A stretch of DNA of 64,000 nucleotides from Myxocyprinus asiaticus (lineage: Eukaryota > Chordata > Actinopteri > Cypriniformes > Catostomidae). The notes beneath the pieces are model-generated. The model searched no databases, had not been told where the DNA came from, and saw nothing but the letters and a program-made list of their open reading frames with translations. A program made the position numbers and the translations under genes. The stretch spans positions 15,536,245-15,600,244 of the forward strand of contig NC_059374.1 of the NCBI RefSeq assembly GCF_019703515.2, in the 5' to 3' direction. Shown here in pieces: positions 11,760 to 23,400 of the stretch (positions are counted from its first letter, which is position 1; every line of letters begins with the position of its first letter).

Positions 11760-12600
11760 GTAAGTCTCAAGTTCCAGCTGTTGAACAGATGGGATTTTCA
11801 TATTATTATTTCTTTCTTTTATTTATTTAATACAGGCAAATAATACAGTATAACCACACACACCTCTACACACATCAGGCTGGTCTGTTATTATAAGCAG
11901 GCATTCTGCTATTTTACTGATAAACAGGACGGCTTATGAATGGAGAGTGGAGTGATGACCAGGCTGGTGGAGCTTGCCATTCCTGCAAGCAGTGGAGTGG
12001 TGAAGAAGCTGGTTAGTGGGGCTATTGGAATGGTGGAGTGCTGGAGCTGGAGGGGTAATGGTGACACAATTTCTGGTTATTTTGGCTCTGTCCTTCAGTA
12101 CATTGGATTTGAAATGAAACAATGATTAGGAGTTTAAAATGCTTTTATATGTATGAGCTTTAGTATGAGGGTATTATTTGGTCATCAAATTCAAAGTATC
12201 TGCAACAAAGTACTAAATATGATTATTTTATTTAGGTTTATAGGAACTTGTGCAAAAAAATTTTGTCCTCTGAAATTGGCAGTCTGTCAAATGGCTATAA
12301 TTACTACATGGTTCACTTGATGCATCTGAAAATACCTACAAATGTAAGCTGAGAGTTTGCACTTGAAGTCCATAGTCATTATTTAATTTCAGATTCAATG
12401 TACTGGACAGAAATCATGCCAATGTTCAAATACGTATGGACCTAACTGCAGGAGTGTACTCTCATTTTGTAATCTCTGTCTTATTAAAATCTTTGGGAAA
12501 TATTGTCTTTTGATGTGTATTTAATCCATGTCCTTCTATGTATTAACCTTAACACAGTTTCAACTTTCTTTACTACTCCCAGTTCTCTCTAGCAGCAACA

Positions 12601-13200
12601 TTTTGAGCAGTCATCATCCAGTGAAGTTTATTGAGCGCTCATGGCCAGGTGTACAGTTCTCCTTTTCTTCCTACTGTTGCGGTGAAAGAAAGAATTCAAT
12701 GGCTATTTTTAACACCTTTATGCCTTTCCTGGCCTGCTTTCTCTCCTTGTAGGAGGTCGAATGAGTTTCTAGGAAGACTGCCCATTCAAGGAAAAATTTA
12801 TCTACCCTCACCCTGGATATATTATATAATAAAATGTTTTGTTGAATGCAATTGGTTGCCTTGTTTATTTTGCACTATTGACCAAACTTCTTTCTTGGGT
12901 TAAATTGAGCAATTGCTTGCATTCATTGATATTCACTTGTTGTTCATGCTTATGTGAATGTCTTAACATAAGATAACATTAGGATGTGAGTAATTATGAC
13001 CATAGAAGCACGGGAAAAATATTAATACATACATACTGTAAATGTATTCTACGATATGGGAGCAATCCCCCCTTCCCTCCAAAATTAAACACAAAATCTC
13101 TCCATCACTCCCCAGAAAAAAATGCTTCTATAAATGTAGTCATTGTAGTAATCAATACACATTTTGCTTTAATATTTACCGAAATTTTTGCAAATACAGG
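12601..13200. repeat. 600-bp duplicated segment, copy 1
   Basis: It matches 15344-15942 in direct orientation with about 20 visible differences (roughly 97% identity by eye). It includes open stretches on the plus strand (about 12597-12750), but these differ in frame between copies because of an indel near 12763. Function unknown. Confidence 0.8.
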
Positions 13201-13255
13201 CTCAACTCGACTCAAGACCCGGTCTCCTCTGGGGCCTATGACATGGTCTGCTTCC

Positions 13256-14064
13256 AGTGGTGGAACGTAACTAAGTGCATTTTACTCAAGTACTGTACTT
13301 GAGGACAGATTTGAGGTACTTGTCCTTTACTTGAGTATTTCCATTTAATGCAACTTCATACTTTTACTCCACTACATCTCAGAGACACATATTGTACTTT
13401 TTTACTCCACTACATTTGTCTGACAGCTTTAGTTACTACAGTGGTTACTTTTCAGTTTACAATTTTTCATACCCTTCCTGTCCAGTGAAAACCATGTATC
13501 TCCAAATGTGGTGATTTTGAATGTTAGTGATAAACTGAAAGATTAAGTGTTCCTTTATGTGTTGAGAAAATTATCCTACTTCTTAAGTTAAATAACCTAT
13601 TTACCCCCCCCCCCTTCTATTAGCTAGAAAATGCATTGTCACAAAGATGAAAACAGGGCTGTTTTTCCGAGATCATGAAAAGTTTACTTTTTAGGTACAT
13701 GGTTCTCACAGGACAGCAACGCTACAAACATATGATGATAGAATATAATGATAGAATATGATGCATTGCTGTAGATTAAACTACCCAACAGTATATAAAG
13801 TACTTAAAATGAGCTCAACCTTAAACATCTACAGCAGTAAAATGCAACATACACATTAATGCAGCAGTAATATTAATCCAAAAGCATCATATCTAATAGT
13901 AAAACACTGACAGGGAATATTTTTCTGCAGAGTAAGTACTTTTACTTTTGGTACTTTAAGTAAATTTTGCTGATATTACTTACATTTACTTAAGTAAGGT
14001 TTTGAATGCAGGACATTTACTTGTAGTGGAGTATTTTCACTGTGTGGTATTAGTGCTTTAGTAC
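13256..14064. mobile_element. hAT-like MITE (AGTGGTGGAACGTAACT family)
   Basis: The left end reads AGTGGTGGAACGTAACTAAG and the body is full of short acTTTTACT/AGTAAAAgt-type inverted motifs, typical of a widespread teleost hAT MITE. The right side continues to about 14064, where another MITE is inserted at a TTAA. A few bases after 15211 (gtagtgga) may be its continuation. Confidence 0.6.
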
Positions 14065-15211
14065 TTAAAGGTGCCGTATGTAAGATTCAGAAACCCTTGT
14101 TATTAATGACACCTGTGGCCTATAAGTGAACTGAAGCCAGCTACCTATTGCTCATGCTCGTGCACACACTCCATAGGGATGAGAGCGAGCGAGCATCAGC
14201 CAAAACAATGACGTAACATACAAAGAGACTGAATGTGATCCACCGACATCATGCTGACAGATGAGGTAAAATAATTAAAATTACACAGTTATGATTGTTT
14301 TACTACAAACTTTGAGACTAAACTAAAACTACTTATCAGCTAACATAGCATATGATACACACATACAGCTACATACTACTGAATTATACCAGACAGTTTA
14401 CTGTTGCACTGCACTGTTATGTTGCACTATTGTATGTTTTGTATGTCATATGCTGTACTACGATCAAGGAACCTGCATATTTGCTTTAAATGTATCCTGT
14501 ATACCTGACTTTTAGTATAAAGAGAAGATCGTTGAAATTATTTGAAAATTACGAAGTAAGGTAGCATGCAATTCGTCAGTGGTAGCAGGCAAGATCAAGT
14601 TAGCTAAAATTACACAGATCAATCCTTATGGCACTATATTTCACATGCTTTGCAGTTATGTAAGCTTACCTGTCCAATAAGACGAACGCCAAGTCAGGGT
14701 CAGTTTTGATCCCCAAAACCAAACAAAGGTACCTCCAGGAATGAAATGCCCTGCCGATGTTGACTCTAGTTTTTGCTCAACCACGATCACGTTCCCGCTT
14801 ATCCAGACGGGATTCAGTAGATACATTTTTTTTTTTTTTTTTTTGCCTTACTCAGAGTTTGTGTAGGAGTCGGTGTTGTGCTGGGAGCCAGATGTTTGCT
14901 GGATTCCATCTCTAAGATAACGTTACCTAGGTGTTGCAGTTTGTTGTCGCTGTTGAATAGCGGAAGAGAAGCACTGAGGCAAGGCTCTCGGGAGCGCGCA
15001 TAAACGTCACATCCTTTAGATTTTCCCGGCAAAACCGACCTGCTCCCTTCGCATGAAAATCAGTCTACAGGCTTTAGTAGGCAACCTAGGAAGTCCAGAA
15101 AGGGCTAATTTTTTAAGTTGCTTTACAAGCCGTTCACACATTGGCAAAAAAAAAAGAAAAGAAAAAAAAAGGCAAATATTACATGAAAATTGTTAAATAC
15201 TGCACCTTTAA
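14065..15211. mobile_element. TTAA-flanked MITE, 1.15 kb
   Basis: TTAA at 14065-14068 and 15208-15211. The terminal repeats are inverted: TTAAAGGTGCCGTATGTAAG at left and TTAAAGGTGCAGTATTTAAC at right, reverse-complemented. The interior contains A-rich runs and no recognised transposase. It has inserted into or against the hAT-like MITE to its left. Confidence 0.6.
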
Positions 15212-15343
15212 GTAGTGGAATGCCCTCACCCAAAAACTCAAATAAATGTAGCATTACTTGTGGCGTGGAGTTTGAATGTTTTTGCTATCATTGTATGGAT
15301 AGGAATTTGACTCTGTGGTTCTTGCATGTGGTGTCTGGATATG

Positions 15344-15942
15344 TTTTGAGCAGTCATCATCCAGTGAAGTTTATTGAGCGCTCATGGCCAGGTGTACAGT
15401 TCTCCATTTCTTCCTACTGTTGCGGTGAAAGAAAGAATTCAATGGCTATTTTTAACACTTTTATGCCTTTCCTGGCCTGCTTTCTCTCCCTGTAGGAGGT
15501 CGATGAGTTTCTATGAAGACTGCCCATTCAAGGAAAAACGTATTTACCCTCACCCTGGATATATTATATAATAAAATGTTTTGTTGAATGCAATTGGTTG
15601 CCTTGTTTATTTTGCACTATTGACCAAACTTCTTTCTTGGGTTAAATTGAGCAGTTGCTAACATTCATTGATATTCACTTGTTGTTCATGCTTATGTGAA
15701 TGTCTTAACATAAGATAACATTAGGATGTGAGTAATTATGACCATAGAAGCAAGGGAAAAATATTAATACATACATACTGTAAATGTATTCTATGATACG
15801 GGAGCAATCCCCCCTTCCCTCCAAAATTAAACACAAAATCACTCCATCACTCCCCAGAAAAAATGCTACTATAAATGTAGTCATCGTAGTAATCAATACA
15901 TATTTTGCTTTAATATTTACTGAAAATTGTTGCAAATATAGT
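15344..15942. repeat. 600-bp duplicated segment, copy 2
   Basis: Direct repeat of 12601-13200, separated by 2.1 kb that is made mostly of two MITEs. The left and right flanks of the two copies differ, so the break points are at about 12601/15344 and 13200/15942. Confidence 0.8.
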
Positions 15943-16079
15943 TGCTAATGCTGCCTGTCCTGCTTAAACCCATTCAAACAGGTTGACAGCGCAGATTTGT
16001 TTGGAACTATTGAGAGCTACATGATCCACGCGACCACGTGGCGGTGAGTTCAAATAGTGTCGCAACTCTCTTTTCAATG

Positions 16080-16380
16080 GCGCTGGTTTTAAGGCTTGTT
16101 GACATTACATCATCATGGCAATGAAGTTGTAAAATTGGCTATAACTTTACATGGAAAAGGTTAGTAAGTGATTTTATCACATTGTAATCATGTTATCACT
16201 GATATTGTTTATGTGTCTGTACTTTTGAAATAGTGAGGATTTTAACATTTACAGATTGGGACCATTCACTTCCATTGTAAGTGCCTCACTGTAACCAAGA
16301 TTTTTTATTTTTTTTTTTAAAGAAAAGTAGGGACAAGTAAAAATTATTTTTTGTGGTAATCAATATTATTCCTTTAAATA
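16080..16380. repeat. MITE fragment (45472-46018 family)
   Basis: It contains ggcaatgaagttgtaaaatt, acatggaaaaggttagtaag and ccattgtaagtgcctcactg in the same order as the copy at 45472-46018. Its outer terminal repeats are missing. Confidence 0.55.
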
Positions 16381-17221
16381 GCTTATACAATTAAAAAAGA
16401 TTACAGTAAAACAATTACAAGGTTTAGCCATTGTGACAACTTTCCTGTGCAAAAATAAACTGAGAATAAACATTAAATTGTATTTGATTTTGACATGATT
16501 CATAAAGAAACAATATGATGTTATGAGAAGACACGGAAAAAGAAGGCATGTATTTAGGCTACTCAGTGTAGTTCAGATCCTTCACATAAAGCAATACATA
16601 ACATTTCATCTTAATTCATAGACACCAATTTTCAAATAAAATTAACACCCCTTTGGTTATAAAATACAGATTTGTTGAAGAGAGCAGCAAATTCATAAAC
16701 AATACTCCCAATACATTTTTGTAGTAAAAATCAGTGCAAGGATCCTGTTAATTTGAAGAGGCAGCAAAGGCTCAGATTCAGCAGTGTGCTGTAAACTTAC
16801 AGTACTGTACAATGCAAAGATAAGAAAGGGTAGCAAATGGAAAGCACCGCAACAGAAGGGAACAACAGGGATCTCTTCCAAGCTCTACCTTTCCAGTTTG
16901 TGTGATCATATATTATATTTTCAAAGTATAATGTGGGAACAGCATCATCAAGTTAAGTCCATATTTTTGTGTCAGATTGTGGCTACAGTATTGCAACACT
17001 GTCCCATGTCATAGTGCCCTGTTCTTCATGTCCCATCCACCACGTATATCAGTTTGTCCATTTGTGTGTCCACTGTCTTTGTTCAAAGACTCAGGGATAG
17101 ACACACCGCACAGAAGAGAGGCATCAGGGCTTCTCTTGCTAATGAATGAAGATGGCACAAGATATGGAAAGTTACGAAAGAAGATTGATTGTACGATACA
17201 CCTTAAAGAATGGCATATTCT
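16381..17221 (-). other. Likely 3' UTR/downstream region of tmprss2-like gene
   Basis: No recognised repeat between about 16400 and 17221 and no exon with good signals. No AATAAA on the minus strand was found close to the stop. The interval may be 3' UTR or may hide a small final exon. Confidence 0.35.
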
Positions 17222-17413
17222 TCAATCTATGGAGAGGCAACATGCTGTCCAGCTCACCTGCATTTTGCTGTAGATCCAGGGCAGTAGGTTTGTCACTTTG
17301 CTATATACTCCTGGTCTAAGTTGTTTTCCACAGCCATCTCCCCAACTCGTAATTCCTACCAGATACCAGCGTTCATTACCTCCCTTGCACACCAGTGGAC
17401 CTCCACTGTCGCC
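17222..17413 (-). CDS. tmprss2: tmprss2-like exon 12 (catalytic Ser, C terminus)
   Basis: Acceptor tgtctatag. It opens [20 protein letters not shown] with S488 and runs to WIYSKMQ, then a short tail to TGA at 17224-17222. A perfect donor sequence (CAG|GTGAGC at 17258/17257) follows the KMQ codons. A further small exon may therefore exist downstream, in which case the last eleven codons here are intronic. Confidence 0.9.
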   Translation of the reverse strand, partial: GDSGGPLVCKGGNERWYLVGITSWGDGCGKQLRPGVYSKVTNLLPWIYSKMQVSWTACCLSID

Positions 17414-20400
17414 CTATAGACAAGAGACAAGGAGAAAGAGAAAGAGAGACTTAAGCAAATGGAACATGAACTTTGAATCATTGTGCACTATAAAATAAAG
17501 ATACTTCAAAATATTGAATATAGCAAACAACAATTGTGATTAGTAATTAAGTTCTGATATCTTAAACCAGGTTAGCGGTTTTGAGTATGATGAAGAAATA
17601 TACTCCTGTAAGTAAATATAAATCTATTAAAAATGATCATACTTTTATATAGAAGTATGATAATTTTGATTATATTTATCATTTTTATCAGATACGGGTA
17701 AGGACCTTCAATTAATGTTTACATCTACCATCAGAATGGTTGAAAAAATTTGATCTCAGTGATTTCAACTGTGGCATGATTTTTGGTGCCAGACAGGCTC
17801 GTTTGAGTATTTCTGCAACTGCTGATCTCCTGGGGTTTTCACACACAACAGTCTCTAGAGTTTGCTCAGAATGGTGCCAAAAACAAAAAACATCCAGTGA
17901 GTGGCAGTTCTGCCGTTGTTGATGAGAGAGGTCAACAGAGAATGGCCAGAATGTTTCGAGCTGACAGAAAGGCTACGGTAAATCAGATAGCCTCTCTGTA
18001 CAACTGTAGTGAGCAGAATAGCATCTAAGAATGCACAACACGCCAATCATTGAGGTGCCTCCAGGTACCACTACTGTCAGCTTAGAACAGGAAACTGAGG
18101 CTGCGGTGACCACAGGCTCACCTCAAAGAGTATACTTCTCTAAAAGAGTACATTTCTCTAAAAGAGCGGCACACACGGAATGTCTTTATAAAGACACGTC
18201 TTTTTAAGGATTCCTTTCCATTTGTGTGTTATTCCTGGTTGCGCTCATTATCTCTCGCCTTCTGACGGTCACGATCACTGTCTTTCGTGTCTGGGCACTG
18301 CTTCCGCGGAGACAGCGTTCATGGATGGGTCATGTACTCATTGCGAGAACATGTCCATGGCAACAATGCGGTCGCGGCTTACCTTCGTAAGAAAACAAGC
18401 CACCCCAGAGGCTCCCCGCCTCGGTCCTTCTACCCACGGGTATGAGGACAGCGCGGCTAGCACTGGGGGCAATTTGGGCACCCCAATGGGACCACCTCCG
18501 CCGGATATCCCCCCACGGACCTCCCATTCCCCAGCACGCTCGTCTGCCCTGATCGGGCTTCCGGATGAGTCCACCGGCTCGTCTTACGGCGAGTTCGACC
18601 TCTTATTTGGAGCCCGCAAAGGTGATGAGCTCTTGAGCGCAGCATCGGAGAGCGGGCTCGTCCAGTCGGACGCCGAAGCCTCAGCTGGGCTCCTCCCTTC
18701 GGGTGCGGTCGCCCAGTCACAGGCTGACGCGGAGATAATGACATGCTTTCCACTCAAAGCCACGCCCCGCCCCTCGTTCCTTTCTTCCTGGAAGTGCATG
18801 AAGAGCTGACAAGGTCATGGGAGGCAGTTTTACTGCCCGGTCCCGATCTTTCAGCTCCCCCGCCCTCACTACCCTCGATGGTGGGGTGGCCAAGGGCTAT
18901 TCAGCAATCCCCCCAGTGGATAAAGGCGCTCGCGGTGCACCTATGCCCGCAAAGCGCCACCACCTGGTGCGGGCGCCCAAAGCTCCCGTCCAAGGCCTGT
19001 AGGTTTACATAGTCTCTGACGGCCAAGGCCTACAGTGGCGCTGGACAAGCCGCCTCTGCCCTGCACGCTCTCCTGCAAGTCCACCAAGCCAAGGCGCTAA
19101 AGGAACGAGCACGCACAGTTGGTGCTGACCTGTTTGAAGGCGTTCAAACAGAAAACAGCGGTTCACTGAAAATTTTCAGAGGCTCCTGGGGCATATGGCA
19201 TCCTCAGCGGTGGCCACTCCGCTCGGGTTGATGCATATGAGACTGCTTCAGCATTGGCTTCAGACTCGAGTCCCGAGATGGGCATGGCACCGCGGGACAC
19301 ATCGCGTGGCCATCACGCCGATCTGTCACCATCTCTTCAGCCCTTGGACCGACCTCACGTTTCTACGGACAGGCATTCCCATAGAGCGGGTCTCCAGGTG
19401 CGTCGTGGTCACGACGCCTCCAAAACGGGATGGGGTACTGTTTGCAATGGGCACGCAGCTGCCGGCTTATGGACGGGCCCGCAGCTGCATTGGCACATCA
19501 ACTGCCTCAAGTTGCTGGCAATTCTGCTCGCCCTGCAGAGGTTCCGGCCGTTGATCCAGGGCAATCACGTGTTAGTTTGGACAGACAACATGGCAATGGT
19601 AGCATATGTCAACCGTTAAGGCGGTCTGCGCTCCCGTTGTATGTCACAACTTGCCCGCCGTCTCTTCCTCTGGAGTCAGCAGCACCTCAAGTCACTGTGA
19701 GCCACTCACATCCCGGGCGACCTCAACACTGCAGTGGATGCGCTGTCACAGCAGAGTCAATTTGGACAGGCACAGATAGACCGGTTCACCTCCCAGGAAT
19801 CCTCCCACTGCCCGCTCCGGTACGCCCTGACCGAGGCACCTCTCAGTATAGTTGGCCCCCTGGACTGCGCAAATATGCGTTTCCCCCAGTGAGCCTACTT
19901 GCACAGACCCTGTGCATGGGTAGGTGCCCCACATGTGGCGGTTCCCCATAGGTAATCCCATGTGACGTATATCTTCCGCTAATTCGTTTCCCTGTTGGCA
20001 AACTGCGTCTTCCTCCATGCTTGTAGTAACTCCTCCCCTGTAGGGTAGGACCTACCATGGGACTTCTCCACATGGCATACTTCCGACATAGCTCGGCAAG
20101 ACCATGTGATGTATTTCCACTTAAATACCCCCCCTCTATCTGGGTGAGGTGTGGTCTCCGCAGTGTCCTCCCCTTGGGAGGGACACCCCTCCGACTAGAC
20201 CTGGTCGGCCCAGTTGGATAATCCCCCTTTTTTTAGGGAGTGGAAAAAAAAGGGGATAAGAGGCCACGAGTGGGCTAGCCCGTCTCTATCTTTTGGGTAG
20301 TCGACTTGTCCCAAAGGGCCATTCGACACTTATAACACTGTTGGGGGAGGTTATGTGTCGGCCTGGTGCACTGGCTACAGTGGTCTGCCCGTCACACACT

Positions 20401-23400
20401 GCCAGTTCACGTAACACAGTTCAGCCAGTTGCGGCGTTTTGTATAGGGACCCCTAGTGTCACTACAGACACAATTTCGAGTGAGTGACAGATAGGGAACG
20501 TCCTGGTTACTTGCGTAACCTCCGTTCCCTGATCGAGGGAACGAGATGTTGTGTCCCTCCTGCCACAACGCTGAACTACCCGCTGAAATGGCCGGGACCT
20601 TGTCTCGGCTCCTCAGCATAAAACCTGAATGAGTGGTTGCATACCAGCTCCTTTTATACCCGTATGTCCAGGGGAGTGGTATGCAAATACCATTCGCCAA
20701 TTTTCATTGGCCTTTTATCAAAGACCAGAAGTGTCTCGGGCTCCCAAGAGTGACCCCTAGTATCACTACATCGACACCACGTCTTGTTCCCTCCATCAGG
20801 GAATGGAGGTTACGCAAGTTACGCTCACTAAAATTATGCATACCCTACTAATAAAGTCAATTATAGATATAATATAGCTTATATAATAAATTTTATAATT
20901 TAGATAATTTAAAAACCTTACATTGTTGTGGCAGATAAGTAAAGCATGGATTAGACAATACAAAAATTGGCGTTAGAAGCATCAGATGAACACTTTTAGA
21001 GCATCTCACGGTGGTTACATCATGTTTCACTGGTGTCTCTAGCCATAAACAGCGTTTTAGGATGCCTTGTCAAATTAAATGTAGGTTAAAACTTGTCCAA
21101 GACCCCTGCAATCTGACTGCTCCCAGCATTAATTCGGATACATTTGAAAATGCTCTGAGCCCACACTGCTGTTTGCAAGCCATTTCCAAAAGTTTTTCGT
21201 CCACACTGAAACATATGAAAACTCTTAAATCCCCTTACTGCGAATGCAAAAAACTTTGTTCCATGTTCGCACTAAAACGCAATTGTCCTTGTGTTCTGTC
21301 GCTGAACAGCAATTCCGAGTAAACTTCCCATCGCTTTGAAGAAATAAAATGTGAAGGTTGTCCAAAGTAACATTTATCTTTAACAACACTATCAAAGTGA
21401 ATAACAGGCACTACAGTGCCGTTACAACATGGGCCGCCATCTTGATTTTTTGGGGTTGAATGGATCGCATGACTGCTTCACATGACTACAAATACGTCAT
21501 CGTTTTCAGATATCTCCTTTTGCCCTGTCCATACCACAATGTGAAGACAGCATTTTCAAATGTATCCACTCGTCTCAGTGTGGACAGTAGGCCAAAACGT
21601 TGGGAAAAAAATATGTTTTCAAACTAAAACGTACTAGTGTGGACGTGGCCTTAGAGCTTACATTTTTCTGTAAGTAGGAAAATTACTTATTAGGGAATTT
21701 AAGTATGGCCAATTCATTGCTTACATTTTTTTTAACAAGTTATTTATTAAATAATTAATAGCACTGAATTAATGTGTCAAATTTACAGCCTTAATATAAA
21801 TATATAAAACAGCCCAAATCTAAGTGAATATATATTAATGTATATAGTATATTACTGTACATTAAATTAATATACATACTGTATGCAGTTAAGTAATATG
21901 TAATGTAAATGTAAAGTAATAAACATTTCATAATTAAAACCCCTACATTTTGTGATAAATGACTGTTTTGATGTTTAAAAAGAAAATGTGGTTAATTTAT
22001 AATACTGTTCAGGGATCTCTTTAAAAAACGTAAAGAAAATTGTTTTTTAATTACTTTAAAAAAATAATTACTCAAGTAGAAGTAAAAGTACTAACATAAA
22101 CAATTACTTGAGTAAGAGAAAGAAAGTATCCAATTAAAAGAGTACTCAAGTAGTGAGTAACTCGTTACTTTCACAAATGACATAATAGACGTTAACCCCC
22201 CTATATTCCATTACATAATACACATTTAACATGTATTACAGAATTATTATTATTATTAATGGAAATTCTGTCATCATTCACCATCATGTTGTTCCAAACC
22301 CGTATGATTTTCTTCTATGCAACATGAAGTAGATATTAGACAGAATGTTTGCCTGAGTCATTATTTACTTTCAGTGAATGTTTTTTTTTTCTTTTTTTTT
22401 TCTCCATATTTTGAAAGTGAATGGTGACTGAGACTGTCAGTCCCTAACTTTCTGTCTAACATATATTGTGTTCCACATAATACAAAGTGTCACACTGGTT
22501 TGGAACAACATCAGGGTAGGGAAATAACGACAGAAATTTAATTATGGCTGAGCTATCAATTAAAAGGAATAGTTCACCCCAAAACTGAATATTCTCTCAT
22601 CATTTACTCACCCTCATGCCATCTCAGATATGTATGAATTCCTTTCTTCTGCAGAACACAAATTAAGATTTTTAGAAGAATATTTTAGCTCTGTAGGCCA
22701 AAATTTTTATGCTCCAAAAACATAAAGGCAGCATAAAAGTAATCCATAAAACTCCAGTCATTAAATCCATGTCTTCAGAACTGATTTCATAGGTGTGGGT
22801 GAGAAACAGATCAATATTAGTCATTTTTTGCTAGACATTATTTTCCCTGCCCAGCAGGGGGTGATATGCAGAGAAGAATGTGAATCACAAAAAACACAAG
22901 TGGAAGAGTGTGAAATTGATCTGTTTCTCATCCAAACATTCTCAAATCACATTGCTACTGAAGATACTGATTTAACCACTGGAGTCTCATGGATTACTTT
23001 TACGCTGACTTATGTGATTTTGTTTAGCTTTAAAATGTTGCCACCTATTCACTTGCATTGTATGGACCTACAGAGCTGAGAAATTTTTCTAAAAATCTTC
23101 ATTTGAGTTCAGCAGATGAAAGAAAGTCATACACATCTGGGGTGGCATGAGGGTACATTTGATGAGTTTACTGCTTCCTTCACTCCTGCAATGTTTTCTT
23201 TCATGCTGAATGTTTTAAATTACTTTTTGACAAATCATTACTTGATTAAAATAACATAATAACATATAGAGAGGCAAAAAATATAGATACATTTTAAAAT
23301 GTACTCTTTATTTGACCACACAGTATATATTAAAAATGACAAACAGAATGAAGATTTATTGTATTAATATATTATTTAATAAGAATAACAAGTGAGGCCC

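Larger units (their letters stand above)
18121..20828 (+). mobile_element. DIRS-type retrotransposon, internally deleted (copy 1)
   Basis: Order on the plus strand: a leader with two ttctctaaaagag repeats, a gag-like ORF with a Cys-rich N terminus, a remnant of the RNase H region, then a 3' part ending in a terminal stem-loop. Most of the reverse transcriptase and all of the tyrosine recombinase are missing. The GC-rich coding DNA stands out against the AT-rich intron. The 3' end matches the second copy at 56255-57800. Confidence 0.75.

Noticed and set aside
12236..12343. 108-bp open segment with acceptor and donor (VYRNLCKKILSS...)
   Set aside because: No homology recognised and it does not continue the NAXD-like protein. 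Chance splice motifs in AT-rich DNA are likely.
15982..16043. 62-bp segment between CAG and GTGAGT reading VDSADLFGTIESYM
   Set aside because: Splice signals are fair, but there is no known protein match and no partner exon in phase.
18330..18799. Several minus-strand ORFs in GC-rich DNA
   Set aside because: Antisense shadows of the DIRS gag-like frame.
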